The notes under the pieces were generated by a model. That model worked only from the letters and a program-made list of their open reading frames with translations. It had not been told where the DNA came from and searched no databases. From positions 1 to 37,795 of the forward strand of contig JAITJB010000028.1 in the NCBI GenBank assembly GCA_031279155.1: a stretch of DNA of 37,795 nt. Direction: 5' to 3'. Shown here piece by piece: positions 24,106-32,338 of the stretch. The stretch comes from Deltaproteobacteria bacterium. Lineage in GTDB: Bacteria; Desulfobacterota; Desulfarculia; Adiutricales; Adiutricaceae. Each line of letters starts with the position of its first letter. The stretch's first letter is position 1. The position numbers and the translations under genes are program-made.

Positions 24106-25680
24106 TCACAGTTTCCAGTCGTCTCGGCCAGTGGCCTTTTTGATGGGCTCAGCTAAGTTCTCAGTTAGAGCGAACCAAGAGGCCCTGACTTTTTCTTTAC
24201 CTTGTCGCCTAGTTATCCTCTCAAAAGCCCTTGAGGCCTCGTCTAAGGCGTCTTTGGGCTTTTTGGATCCGGTTAAGCAGGCGTGGACTTCCTTATCCAA
24301 GGCGTCTTGGAACTCAAAACCACCGGGCAGGCAGAAGTCGGGCACGGTGTTGACGATGTTGTTGTAGAGAATATCTAGGTAATCAGTGGTGTAAGTATCG
24401 ATTAGCCTTTGGGTGGGCTGCTTCATATGGTTGATGCGGTAGGGGTCGGAGTAGCCGCCTAGGTAGGGGATGGCGTCAGCTGAGATGGTAGGAGAGGTCA
24501 TCCACTGGGCGTAGGCGTAAGCCAATTCCGGGTTTTTCGAGTATTTGGAGATAGCAAAACCATAGCCCCAACAGAACATGCCGGCGTATAGGTTAGTGCC
24601 GTCTTCGAGGATGTCGGCGGGCATGACGGTGGCTTTAATCTTGCCAGTCGTAGCCGGACCGGTTGAGGGGGCGGTGGAGTACTTAAAGCCCGAGGGCCAG
24701 ACGATATTGAGGAAGCCCTCGCCCCGGCCGTAAGCGTTGTAGTTGGAAGACCAGGTAAAACTATAAGCGTCGGGGTGGAGGAACTCGTTAACGGCCAACA
24801 TGTCATCTAAGACTTCCAGGCCTTTGGGGGAGTTAAAGGTCGGGTTCATATCCTGGTCAAACCACAGGTGCCCCTTGGAAGCCAGGCGCTGCATGAACAT
24901 CCACTTACAGTAGTAACGGGAGCGGTATTCTAACGATCCGTAGAAGTTATTAGCCGGGTCGTGCATAAACTTGGCTAGATTGTAGTATTCCTTCCAGGTC
25001 TTAGGAACATCGAGGGTGTAGCCGTATTGGTCTTCAAAGGCCTTGATTTTGTCGGGATTTTCAAGGTAATCCTTGCGGCATAGTAAGGTTATCTGATCGC
25101 CATCGCACAATAGGCCGACCACGCGGCCATTATAGAGTTGGGCATGGTGGCTGGCCGGAAAGACTACTCCCCACTCGGGGTGGAAGAGGTCTGGTTGATA
25201 TTTCTCCACCCAATCGGTCAGATCGTAGATGAGGCCAGAATCTAGCCAATCAGGGTAGCTCATGGCCGTGGGCATCATCACGTCGTAGTTGCCGGTTTTA
25301 GTAACCGCCTCCTGCATGCCCTTGGTATGGACGACCTCGTCGGGTTCCTCAATAAACTCCAAGGTAACGCCCAGTTCGTTCTTCCACTTATCGACGTAGG
25401 GAGTCATGTTGCCGATGGAGCCAGTGGGGATGAGGAGGGTTAAGTGTTTGTTAGTGGCCGCCGCCGCTTTCTCCTTGGCTAAGGCCCAGGCCCTTTCCTC
25501 CGGCCCGCTAATGGCGGCCCAGGCCTTGGTCGCCCCCAAGGGGGATAGCGATACAGCGTTGGCTACGGCCAAGCCGACGCCAAAAAGACCCATACGCCTT
25601 AGAAAGGTTCGTCGGTCAATTTGGCCGGTCTCAAAGCTTTTCAAAGTGTCATGGACGGTCTCGCGGATAGAAGACGTCAT
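24106..25680 (-). CDS. ABC extracellular solute-binding protein, Tat-exported
   Basis: 524 residues from ATG 25680, with GGAGG six bases upstream. The N-terminus has the twin-arginine signal IDRRTFLRRMG (R23-R24) plus a hydrophobic segment ending ...ATKAWA, so it exports folded into the periplasm. The mature part has the family 1 (sugar/polyamine-type) binding-protein organisation: TLLIPTGSIGNMTPY, LGVTLEFIEEPDE, YDVMMPTAMSYPDWLDSGL, and a long C-terminal lobe with TSPTISADAIPYLGGYSDPYRI. Tat export, rather than Sec, may mean rapid folding or a bound cofactor. It is the first gene of the transporter operon, and a hairpin follows (24045-24073). The ligand is not predictable. Confidence 0.91.
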   Translation of the reverse strand: MTSSIRETVHDTLKSFETGQIDRRTFLRRMGLFGVGLAVANAVSLSPLGATKAWAAISGPEERAWALAKEKAAAATNKHLTLLIPTGSIGNMTPYVDKWKNELGVTLEFIEEPDEVVHTKGMQEAVTKTGNYDVMMPTAMSYPDWLDSGLIYDLTDWVEKYQPDLFHPEWGVVFPASHHAQLYNGRVVGLLCDGDQITLLCRKDYLENPDKIKAFEDQYGYTLDVPKTWKEYYNLAKFMHDPANNFYGSLEYRSRYYCKWMFMQRLASKGHLWFDQDMNPTFNSPKGLEVLDDMLAVNEFLHPDAYSFTWSSNYNAYGRGEGFLNIVWPSGFKYSTAPSTGPATTGKIKATVMPADILEDGTNLYAGMFCWGYGFAISKYSKNPELAYAYAQWMTSPTISADAIPYLGGYSDPYRINHMKQPTQRLIDTYTTDYLDILYNNIVNTVPDFCLPGGFEFQDALDKEVHACLTGSKKPKDALDEASRAFERITRRQGKEKVRASWFALTENLAEPIKKATGRDDWKL

Positions 25681-25735
25681 CAAATGCCTCCGGTAATTGG
25701 GAAATTGCAGTTGAAAAATAATGTTAATTTTAAAG

Positions 25736-25768
25736 CTTATCCACTTTTCTACTTATCCAAGTTATCCA
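25736..25768. promoter_or_regulatory. Three clustered TTATCCA boxes (operator or DnaA-box-like)
   Basis: CTTATCCA 25736-25743, CTTATCCA 25752-25759 and GTTATCCA 25761-25768 lie within 33 bp, about 60-90 bp upstream of the binding-protein start. The first continues TTATCCACT, one base from the DnaA box TTATCCACA; the others have two mismatches. They may be a regulator's operator for the transporter operon or weak DnaA boxes. Confidence 0.4.
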
Positions 25769-26373
25769 AGGCCGGCCGGTCCGGGACAATAGGGGCTAAG
25801 TTACTTTATGCCCCTAAAAAAATTCTTTATCTACCTAATTAGCCATCTGTTAATCGTAAAGACAGGCTTGACGCAAAGTCTAAGGTCAGACTAGGTAGGG
25901 CTTAGTTAAATTTAGGCGTAAAAAAACCACCAGCCAGATCTCATATTTTGACCTAGCCTTTGGGAAATGGGTTAATGGCCCATTTGACGATGGGACTTAA
26001 AAGCATATTTCGTGCCATGGCCGCAGATTTAATTTTAGTCCGTGACCATGGGCAGTTAAAGAAAACCGTCTAATAGTCTACCTAAGGTGCTACGCCCCGT
26101 TCCGTACTGAAATGTTAAGTTTAGATCGGTAAAGTTACATTTATGTCGAGATGTTCAGATAGGGCTTTGGACTTATGCTGGACTGCTCACGAAGGGCTTT
26201 GACCGTTGATCATTAAAGATTCAGCCTGGTTATAAATTAAGATGGTTTAAAGCCAAGAAGATTTGAAAGGCCTTAGTGGGGGCTTGGGGTAATGGGCGAA
26301 GCTGGGGGTATGGGCGAGGCTTAGGGCATGGGGGGTTATAATAGACCGAGCTTAGCTTATAGCCAGGTTGAGC

Positions 26374-26415
26374 CTAGAGTGGGCCTAGGTTGGGCTAGAG
26401 TAGGCCTAGGTTGAG
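26374..26415. repeat. Tandem 21-bp repeat
   Basis: Two adjacent 21-mers, CTAGAGTGGGCCTAGGTTGGG and its two-mismatch copy at 26395-26415, centred on palindromic GGCCTAGG. A degenerate third piece (GGTTGAGC) precedes them. They lie in a noncoding G-rich tract. Confidence 0.85.
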
Positions 26416-26473
26416 CAGTGTATGGCCGGGTTTGGGCCAGGTTACCTAGGCCAAAGCTAGGCTTATGTGGGAT

Positions 26474-26674
26474 TTAATTTATATATATAACAAATTTAGA
26501 GCCACAATTCTTACATAAAATAACAAAATTTCCGACAAGCAGCTTTGATCTGGGGTTTATATGTAGTTTTTCTATAATTTTAAGATACATTTTGTTAAAT
26601 ATAGGTATACGTCTGAACAGAGAATGATACGGCATGATAGCGACATTTTCTGAAGAACATTTTTGACAAGTCAT
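26474..26674 (-). CDS. Small zinc-ribbon protein
   Basis: 66 residues from ATG 26674, chosen because AGAGGA lies 6-7 bases upstream (a longer reading from 26779 has no site). CQKC at residues 3-6 and CKNC near 55-58 form a four-Cys zinc ribbon. The opening MTCQKCSSENVAI is the common start of small bacterial zinc-ribbon proteins. The middle is basic (RRIPIFNKMYLKIIEKL). The complement has TTGACA (26808-26813) and TATAAT-like (26790-26795) elements with a 12-bp gap, too short for a normal promoter. A promoter with -10 further down is possible. Function unknown. Confidence 0.65.
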   Translation of the reverse strand: MTCQKCSSENVAIMPYHSLFRRIPIFNKMYLKIIEKLHINPRSKLLVGNFVILCKNCGSKFVIYIN

Positions 26675-26739
26675 GGGTTTTCCTCTTTTTAGGCCAAAGA
26701 GATCTAGGTCAACTGGCTCTCGGGGTTCAATGGTCTGGC

Positions 26740-26770
26740 TTTTTGAGTATACAAACGTATTGCTCAAAAA
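26740..26770 (-). promoter_or_regulatory. Inverted repeat upstream of the zinc-ribbon gene
   Basis: TTTTTGAG (26740-26747) pairs with CTCAAAAA (26763-26770), with inner ATAC/GTAT. It lies in the leader region of the zinc-ribbon gene and could be an operator or mRNA hairpin. A second perfect 12-bp palindrome, CGAAAATTTTCG, is at 26823-26834. Confidence 0.45.
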
Positions 26771-26865
26771 CAGTTCCAACTAGTAATTTATTATAGAAAG
26801 TCCGGTATGTCAAGAAAAATATCGAAAATTTTCGCGTCCTGGACGCTGAGCTGATTTTAATTTAA

Positions 26866-26958
26866 CGGGCAAACCGAAAAGTCATAACTGACAAGGGCAG
26901 GGCCAACCCCGACGATGAGTTGTTTGTTAGAACGCTTAAAAATATTCACGACTCTTAG
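26866..26958 (+). pseudogene. Possible IS3-type transposase remnant
   Basis: Read in one plus frame this stretch gives RANRKVITDKGRANPDDELF then VRTLKNIHDS and a stop. The GRANPDDELFVRTLK part resembles the C-terminal GKGRxxDNxxVERxxRTLK block of IS3-family OrfB integrases, with Asp in place of Asn. A few bases on, another frame gives CCTAAATATAAATAT, similar to the SLKYE that follows in those proteins. There is no start, no upstream catalytic domain and no IS ends, so only a scrap would remain. The match is short and could be chance. Confidence 0.3.
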
Positions 26959-27019
26959 CCTAAATATAAATATTAACTTTAATGACGCCTTGGTTTGCCC
27001 TAAAATAATAAGTTAAAGC

Positions 27020-27069
27020 AAATCCCCCCAAACCCAAGGTATTGCTGCCCTGGGGGTTTGGGGGGATTT
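27020..27069. terminator. Large hairpin, 16-bp perfect stem
   Basis: AAATCCCCCCAAACCC (27020-27035) and GGGTTTGGGGGGATTT (27054-27069) are exact complements around an 18-nt loop that can pair further (AGG/CCT). A/T tracts flank both sides, so it may terminate in both directions. No gene ends next to it, so a transcript from outside or an unseen RNA would have to be its client. Confidence 0.6.
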
Positions 27070-27437
27070 ATCTAGATCTAATATTTAATTATAAAAATAT
27101 GCTTGCGTTAGAATACTATAGCATGGCCTGGACGTCTTACTCGTCTTAATGCCAAAAGAAAGGCTGAGAGATTAAACAAGCGTGTGGTTTTTGCCGCCCA
27201 AATATCAATTTAAGTTTGCTAAAAAAAATCAACAAAAAGGCAGCATCGACCGCACTGGTCAACACTACCACGTAGTCCTCTTAACCGTAATAGAAAAATA
27301 ACATATATCGTAATTATCCCGCTTTCTTAAAGCCAACCCGACATCAATAACCACCCTCTTAGGGGGGGATTGGGTATGGAGAGGAAGCCTTCAGACGATT
27401 ATGAGTGGCTGGCTGTTGCTCCCTAGACCCGACTAAC
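27070..27437. other. Noncoding stretch
   Basis: About 370 bp downstream of the small membrane-protein gene. No ORF, RNA gene or repeat stands out. It does hold a short CCACCCTCTTAGGGGGG inverted patch near 27350-27368. Confidence 0.5.
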
Positions 27438-27689
27438 TCATATAGGATTATAAAGTAAATATATACCTAGAGCAACCGCAAATATCGATCCGATAAAAAA
27501 GGCTCTAAGCATCAATGGTATTTTATATTGGTTATCTAATTTATCAATGTCAATATTGGCAAGTATACCAGGGGTATCTTTTGTTTTTGCTCGCCTTACT
27601 GCTATTTGAAAAAATTTATATAAAATTATGATTGTTAAACCAAATATTGCCAACCCAATTGCCCCATGTAATGCACGCAAATAGTTCAT
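27438..27689 (-). CDS. Small two-span membrane protein, unknown
   Basis: 83 residues from ATG 27689 (a TTG at 27722 would add 11 residues). Two hydrophobic segments, about 9-30 and 60-80, flank a polar loop with KTKDTPGILANIDIDKL. The family is not recognised. It is a lone minus-strand gene with A+T-rich codons. The ribosome site is weak (AAAGA), so the start is uncertain. It could be a conserved small inner-membrane protein or a chance hydrophobic ORF; the coherent two-helix topology favours the first. Confidence 0.55.
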   Translation of the reverse strand: MNYLRALHGAIGLAIFGLTIIILYKFFQIAVRRAKTKDTPGILANIDIDKLDNQYKIPLMLRAFFIGSIFAVALGIYLLYNPI

Positions 27690-28017
27690 ATAGATCTTTA
27701 TTAAGTTAAAAGGTAAAATCAATACTCAAAGCCCGGTGGCCAGTTTGACCAACCTACGATAAGAGCCAAGAAGCTTTAGAGATAACAGGAATCTAATGTA
27801 CGCGATTGTGTTTCAATGGTCAAGAAAAATTAAAGGGGTTCCTTTGACCCTACTGTAACTTAAGTAGCAGGCCGACCTGCGGCCCAGGACGATGGCTAGG
27901 CGGCCCTGACCTTAGATTTAGGGAGGTGAGCTAGCGGAGATCGCCAGTAGATTAGCCTAAAATTGGCCCCGGAGGGGCCGTTGGCGTGGTTGTCCAGAAA
28001 TTTAATAATCATTTTTC
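27690..28017. other. Spacer between divergent genes
   Basis: About 330 bp with no gene. It contains a compact hairpin GGCCCC-gga-GGGGCC (27965-27979) and a GCAGG/CCTGC patch near 27870. GTCAAGAAAAAT at about 27819 repeats the same 12-mer near 26810. The plus-strand promoter follows at 28018. Confidence 0.55.
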
Positions 28018-28046
28018 TTGTTCAAAACGGACAAATCGTCTATAAT
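28018..28046 (+). promoter_or_regulatory. Sigma70-type promoter for the DUF1015-ispE genes
   Basis: TTGTTC (28018-28023), a 17-bp spacer and a perfect TATAAT (28041-28046). The start would fall near 28053, giving a short leader before the ATG at 28081. Confidence 0.7.
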
Positions 28047-28080
28047 TATTCTTTTCCCCGCCAAAAGGAGGAAAGGAACA

Positions 28081-29472
28081 ATGGTCAAGATAGCCCCGCT
28101 AAGAGGGGTAGTATATAATCAAAAGGAGATGGAGACGGATGGTGGGCTTTTAACCGCACCGCCGTATGACATAATTTCTGGTCCACAGCGCCAAGAGTAT
28201 TTGTTGAGCCATCCGCATAATTTTCTGCATTTAGATTTAGGTGAGATTAGAGCCGACGATCCCGATCCCCTGACCTGGCATGACCGATCGGCTGAGCTAT
28301 TGGGCTCTTGGCTCTCGTCAGGGGTATTGGCCAGGCGAAATAAGCCTTCGGTTATCCTGATGGATACCGAGTTTATCCATCCGGTCACCTCTCGCCGCAT
28401 GAATCGCCACGGCCTGATCTGTTTGGTGCGCTTAGAGGATGTGGCTCGGGAGTCTAAAATCCGACTCCATGAGAAGACCTTTAGCTATCACAAAGTTGAG
28501 CGCTTAGACTTAATGGAGAAGACTAAAGCTCAGCTCAGTCCGGTCTTCGGTTTTTTTCCGGATCCCGACGGATCGCTTTTAAGATCGATGTTCGATCTCA
28601 TAAGAACCGATCCCGACATCCATGTGACCGAACGAAATGGCCTCAGCCATCAGCTGTGCTTTGTCCAATCTAATGATAGCATTGGGGCGTTGGTCGATAG
28701 CCTTTCTAAGACCACTATCTACATAGCTGACGGCCACCATCGCTACGAGACGGCTCTTAATTACCGCCAAAACGTCCTTGAGCAATTGGCCAAAAACAAT
28801 CAGTCTCCAGCCCCCAACTCGGCCATCGATTACGTCTTGATGTATCTATCGCCCATGAGCGATCCAGGGCTCTGCGTTCTGCCAACTCATCGGGTTTTAT
28901 CTTGCGTAAACTTAACCGATGAGGAGATTATTAAATCTCTGGAGCAGTACTGCGAGATCAAGTCCTTCGCTTTTAACGGCGGCGATAGCCGGGCCAAGTC
29001 GGATTTGAGCCAGAAACTTTTGGATGACAACAAAAAGGGCCTGACGGTTTATGGGCTCTTTTTGCGCGGCTATAACCGCTACTACTTTCTCAAAGTCAAA
29101 GAGAAGGCCAAGGAAGAATTTCTTAAACACGGGAAACCCGATGAGGTTGTCTTAAACAATCTTGACGTTTCCATTCTTACTAACCTTATCATTAAAAAGG
29201 CTTTGGGACTGACCGAAATGCAGATGGATAACCCTGATTGCATAAGCTATGTCTACTCCATCGAACAGGCCACCGAAGCCGTCAACCAGCGCGATCACCG
29301 GGCGGCCCTGATCATTAACCCAACTAGTTTAGATGAGATTCTAAGGGTGACTGAAACCGGGAAAGTCATGCCCCGCAAGGCCACCTATTTTTACCCCAAG
29401 GTCTCTAGCGGCCTTATCTTTAACCTTATCGACCCCATGGAATCCATTGTGGATCTAGGCGGTCGAAATTGA
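28081..29472 (+). CDS. DUF1015 family protein
   Basis: 463 residues from ATG 28081, chosen because AAGGAGG lies at 28065-28071. Family blocks are PLRGVVYN at the N-terminus, APPYDIIS, FSYHKVERLDLMEKTKAQLSP, TIYIADGHHRYETALNYR and the closing MPRKATYFYPKVSSGLIFNL. The DGHHRYETAL block is the family signature. DUF1015 (COG4198) is widespread in anaerobic bacteria and archaea and has no established biochemical role. It is often near serine or one-carbon genes; here ispE follows 48 bp later, and fhs lies several genes away. Likely a soluble enzyme. Sure of the family, not the function. Confidence 0.93.
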   Translation: MVKIAPLRGVVYNQKEMETDGGLLTAPPYDIISGPQRQEYLLSHPHNFLHLDLGEIRADDPDPLTWHDRSAELLGSWLSSGVLARRNKPSVILMDTEFIHPVTSRRMNRHGLICLVRLEDVARESKIRLHEKTFSYHKVERLDLMEKTKAQLSPVFGFFPDPDGSLLRSMFDLIRTDPDIHVTERNGLSHQLCFVQSNDSIGALVDSLSKTTIYIADGHHRYETALNYRQNVLEQLAKNNQSPAPNSAIDYVLMYLSPMSDPGLCVLPTHRVLSCVNLTDEEIIKSLEQYCEIKSFAFNGGDSRAKSDLSQKLLDDNKKGLTVYGLFLRGYNRYYFLKVKEKAKEEFLKHGKPDEVVLNNLDVSILTNLIIKKALGLTEMQMDNPDCISYVYSIEQATEAVNQRDHRAALIINPTSLDEILRVTETGKVMPRKATYFYPKVSSGLIFNLIDPMESIVDLGGRN

Positions 29473-29520
29473 GCCTTCATTAATTCCATGCCCGGGTTGC
29501 CGTCTTCCCGGGAGGCTTTT

Positions 29521-30420
29521 ATGGGGCTCCAGGACCAGGCTAAGGCCAAGGTAAACCTCTCTCTTAAGGTGCTTGGCCGCCGCCAGGATGGTTACCACGA
29601 TCTTTTAGGGCTGATGGCCAGAATTGATTTGGGAGACCAAATTGAGCTCAAGGTGGCCCCGGATAGCGATATCTTGGTCCACCAGGGCTTAAGCGAAATC
29701 GATGACGGCTATATGGGCTCGTCGAATCTGGCCATACGGGCCTTAAATCTCTACCGGGAACTTACCGGTTGGCCAGATTTTCCGGTCAAAATAAACCTAA
29801 CAAAAAACATTCCCTTGGGGTCGGGAATGGGCGGCGGCTCTTCGGACGCGGCTACGGTCTTAAGGCTCTTAAATCGATCGGCTAAGCTAAGCCCAGCTGA
29901 TTTGTGGGCTTTAAGCGTAAGGTTAGGCGGCGACGTCCCCTTTTTCCTACAGGAGGCTTCTCTACGCTTAGCCAGCGGCATTGGGGAAATTCTCAGACCT
30001 TGGCCTTATGAGCTGCCTGGACGCTATCTTCTTTTGGTCAACCCTGGCTTTAAACTCTCAACGGGCCAGGTTTTTGAGAAATTAGGGTTGACAACCGGTG
30101 AAAGTAGTAGTAAAAGTCTTAACGCGATAGCCAGGATCGAGGCGCGTCTTGGTGATATCCAAAAGCCCGAATTGGGCGATAACGATCTCTATTGGCCGGC
30201 TCTAGCTATCAAACCAGAGCTAAAGGATATTTTCAGGCTAATTAAAGAGGTAACTCCCTCGCCCCTGGCCGCCGGGCTTTCGGGTAGTGGTCCAACTTTT
30301 TGGGCCCTTTTTAGCCATCTTAGTCAGGCTCAGATGGCTAAGGTCTGTTTTGAGTCATTGGTATCTAAGCTGCCAAAAAGGGATTTAAAATGGTGGTTGC
30401 GCGTCACCACCATAGCTTAG
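29521..30420 (+). CDS. ispE: 4-diphosphocytidyl-2-C-methyl-D-erythritol kinase
   Basis: GHMP kinase that phosphorylates CDP-methylerythritol in the MEP isoprenoid pathway. 299 residues from ATG 29521, picked over ATG 29488 because GGGAGG (29510-29515) is five bases away. The motif AKAKVNLSLKVLGRRQDGYHDL opens the protein, the ATP loop is PLGSGMGGGSSDAATVLRLLN, and the C-terminal GLSGSGPTFWALF is typical. It is cotranscribed with the DUF1015 gene and probably with tRNA-Gln downstream, since no terminator lies between. Confidence 0.96.
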   Translation: MGLQDQAKAKVNLSLKVLGRRQDGYHDLLGLMARIDLGDQIELKVAPDSDILVHQGLSEIDDGYMGSSNLAIRALNLYRELTGWPDFPVKINLTKNIPLGSGMGGGSSDAATVLRLLNRSAKLSPADLWALSVRLGGDVPFFLQEASLRLASGIGEILRPWPYELPGRYLLLVNPGFKLSTGQVFEKLGLTTGESSSKSLNAIARIEARLGDIQKPELGDNDLYWPALAIKPELKDIFRLIKEVTPSPLAAGLSGSGPTFWALFSHLSQAQMAKVCFESLVSKLPKRDLKWWLRVTTIA

Positions 30421-30444
30421 GGGTTTTTAAAAAGGCAAAATTAT

Positions 30445-30521
30445 TGGGGCGTCGTCAAGTGGTTTAAGACACAGGGTTTTGGTTCCTGCATTCGAAGGTT
30501 CGAATCCTTCCGCCCCAGCCA
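30445..30521 (+). tRNA. tRNA-Gln (anticodon TTG)
   Basis: A complete cloverleaf. Acceptor TGGGGCG pairs with CGCCCCA and CCA is encoded at 30519-30521. The anticodon stem CAGGG/TCCTG encloses loop TTTTGGT with anticodon TTG at 30479-30481, and the T arm is GAAGG-TTCGAAT-CCTTC. The U1-A72 first pair is the usual tRNA-Gln identity feature. It lies 24 bp after ispE and before a terminator. Confidence 0.97.
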
Positions 30522-30556
30522 AAAAAGTCCCTAATCCAAAAAGTTGTATTAATGAA

Positions 30557-30595
30557 ACGTTTATTTGCCTTAAATAAACGTGTTTTTTCTTTTTT
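30557..30595 (+). terminator. Rho-independent terminator after tRNA-Gln
   Basis: ACGTTTATTT (30557-30566) pairs with AAATAAACGT (30572-30581) across a five-base loop, followed by a long T-rich tract (30583-30595). It ends the DUF1015-ispE-tRNA unit. Confidence 0.85.
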
Positions 30596-30645
30596 AGCCG
30601 TAGAAGCTGTGACAGTCCTTTAATTGGCCTGTCAGAGGAAAGATA

Positions 30646-31599
30646 ATGTTAAACGATATTGTGGTCATCAGCGGAAATTCCAACCTGCCGTTGGCTACCG
30701 AAATTTGTGAGACTCTTTGGCAACCATTGGGATCGGCTCAGGTCAGGCGTTTTTCAGACGGCGAGATCCTAGTGGAGTTGGGTGAAAACGTCCGCGGACG
30801 GGATACTTTTGTTATCCAATCAACCTGCGCTCCGGTTAATGATAACCTTATGGAGCTTTTGCTCATAATTGACGCCTTAAAAAGAGCCTCAGCTAGGCGC
30901 ATCACAGCTGTAATCCCCTATTACGGCTATGCCCGGCAAGACCGCAAGGCCAACCCAAGGGTCCCGATTTCGGCTAAATTGGTGGCCGACCTATTGACCT
31001 CGGCTGGGACGACCCGGGTCTTGGCCATGGATCTTCACGCTGGCCAGATCCAGGGCTTCTTCAATATCCCGGTCGATCATCTATTTGCCGCCCCGGTCAT
31101 ATTAAACTACATCAACCAGACTTATTTTAAGACCGGTTCTGAGGACGTCATCTTGGTCTCGCCTGACGCCGGCGGGGTTGAGCGCACTAGATACATGGCC
31201 AAACGCCTGTCTACGCCGCTCGCTATTGTGGATAAACGCCGGGAATCGCCCAACGAAGCTAAGGTCATGAGCATCATCGGCGACGTTAAAGATCGCCGCT
31301 GCCTTATTATTGACGACATGATCGATACGGCCGGGACCTTGACTCAGGCTGCCGACTTTATAATGGATTTAGGCGCCGCCGAGGTCATGGCCTGCGCCAC
31401 CCACGCGGTCTTCTCTGGTCAGGCTTTAGAGAAAATTAAAAAATCGGCCTTGACCAGCGTCATTGTCACCAATACCATCCCCCTGAACCAGGCCGGGGGC
31501 GACTATTCAAAGATCAAAGTTTTGTCGGTGGCTTCCCTTTTGGGCGAGGCCATTAGACGTATTCATCAAGAAGAGTCCATAAGTTCACTCTTTATTTGA
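30646..31599 (+). CDS. prs: Ribose-phosphate pyrophosphokinase
   Basis: Makes PRPP from ribose 5-phosphate and ATP for purine, pyrimidine, His and Trp synthesis. 317 residues, usual length. Motifs: RRFSDGEILVELGENVRGRD, ARQDRKANPRVPISAK (flexible loop), MDLHAGQIQGFFNIPVDHL, SPDAGGVERTRYMAK, and the PRPP-binding LIIDDMIDTAGT. GAGGAAAG precedes the ATG by about five bases. It has the ctc/rplY gene 42 bp downstream, the usual pairing. Confidence 0.98.
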   Translation: MLNDIVVISGNSNLPLATEICETLWQPLGSAQVRRFSDGEILVELGENVRGRDTFVIQSTCAPVNDNLMELLLIIDALKRASARRITAVIPYYGYARQDRKANPRVPISAKLVADLLTSAGTTRVLAMDLHAGQIQGFFNIPVDHLFAAPVILNYINQTYFKTGSEDVILVSPDAGGVERTRYMAKRLSTPLAIVDKRRESPNEAKVMSIIGDVKDRRCLIIDDMIDTAGTLTQAADFIMDLGAAEVMACATHAVFSGQALEKIKKSALTSVIVTNTIPLNQAGGDYSKIKVLSVASLLGEAIRRIHQEESISSLFI

Positions 31600-31641
31600 T
31601 AAGTAAAAGAAAAGATATCTAGTTGGAGGATTAGTATAAAA

Positions 31642-32271
31642 ATGGGTTTAGATACCACCCTCACCGCTAAGACCCGCGAGGCCCGCAGTGGCAACTACGC
31701 CAACCGCTTAAGAACTCAGGGGCTTTTACCCATAGTCTTCTATGGCGCCGATCTGCCCGAGGCGCAGTCGCTTTCTTTAGACTATGCCCAATTTAAAACC
31801 GCCTTCCTAACTTCCACCGGCAACCGCTTCCTCTATAGCTTAGCCGTTGAGGATCAAGCTCCAACTTGGGTGCTACTTAAGGACTATCAGATCGATCCCG
31901 TTAGCCGCCGGATGCTTCACGCTGACTTTATGAAAGTTGACGCCAGTAAGCCGGTCAGCGTCAAAGTGCCCGTAACTTTAACTGGCCGGGCTCAAGGCGT
32001 GGAAAAAGGCGGTCAGCTGCAGCAATCTGAGCGCGAGGTGACTATTACGGGACTGCCGGGTTCCATTCCGGATCATCTGGAAGCCGACGTCTCCCATTTG
32101 GGCCTAGGTCAGACCATGCATTTATCGGATATTAAATTACCCGAAGGTTTGCGCCTAGCTAAGACCGTAGATCTGCCCTTAGCCGTGGTCGTTATTCCCA
32201 AAGGCTTAAAGGCCGAAGTTGAGGCCCAAGCCGAGGGCGGCGACAAGAAGGCCGCCGACAAGAAAAAATAA
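31642..32271 (+). CDS. rplY: 50S ribosomal protein L25 (CTC form)
   Basis: Binds 5S rRNA. 209 residues, the long L25/TL5/CTC form with an N-terminal 5S-binding domain (ARSGNYANRLRTQGLLPIVFYG) and a C-terminal beta domain (VSVKVPVTLTGRAQGVEKGG, GLPGSIPDHLEADVS). A charged Lys/Ala tail ends it. GGAGG lies upstream of the ATG at 31642. In many genomes pth follows; here a nitroreductase does. Confidence 0.96.
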   Translation: MGLDTTLTAKTREARSGNYANRLRTQGLLPIVFYGADLPEAQSLSLDYAQFKTAFLTSTGNRFLYSLAVEDQAPTWVLLKDYQIDPVSRRMLHADFMKVDASKPVSVKVPVTLTGRAQGVEKGGQLQQSEREVTITGLPGSIPDHLEADVSHLGLGQTMHLSDIKLPEGLRLAKTVDLPLAVVVIPKGLKAEVEAQAEGGDKKAADKKK

Positions 32272-32338
32272 GACCTCGCTCATTTGGCCTAAAATCGGCG
32301 TCCTTTGCTTTAAAAGACCAAGAAGTAAGGAGAACTTT

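Larger units (their letters stand above)
25681..26473. other. Long spacer upstream of the transporter operon
   Basis: No gene is supported in about 790 bp. It contains three TTATCCA boxes (25736-25768), mostly A/T-rich sequence, and an imperfect TGGG/TAGGCCTAGG-rich tract from about 26275 to 26460 with a tandem 21-mer (separate entry). The minus-strand promoter of the transporter operon should lie in 25690-25850, but no clear -35/-10 pair is visible. Confidence 0.6.

Noticed and set aside
26790..26813. TTGACA/TATAAT promoter for the zinc-ribbon gene
   Set aside because: The spacer is 12 bp, too short for sigma70.
31222..31240. TTATCCACA DnaA box inside prs
   Set aside because: A single box within a coding sequence, expected by chance.
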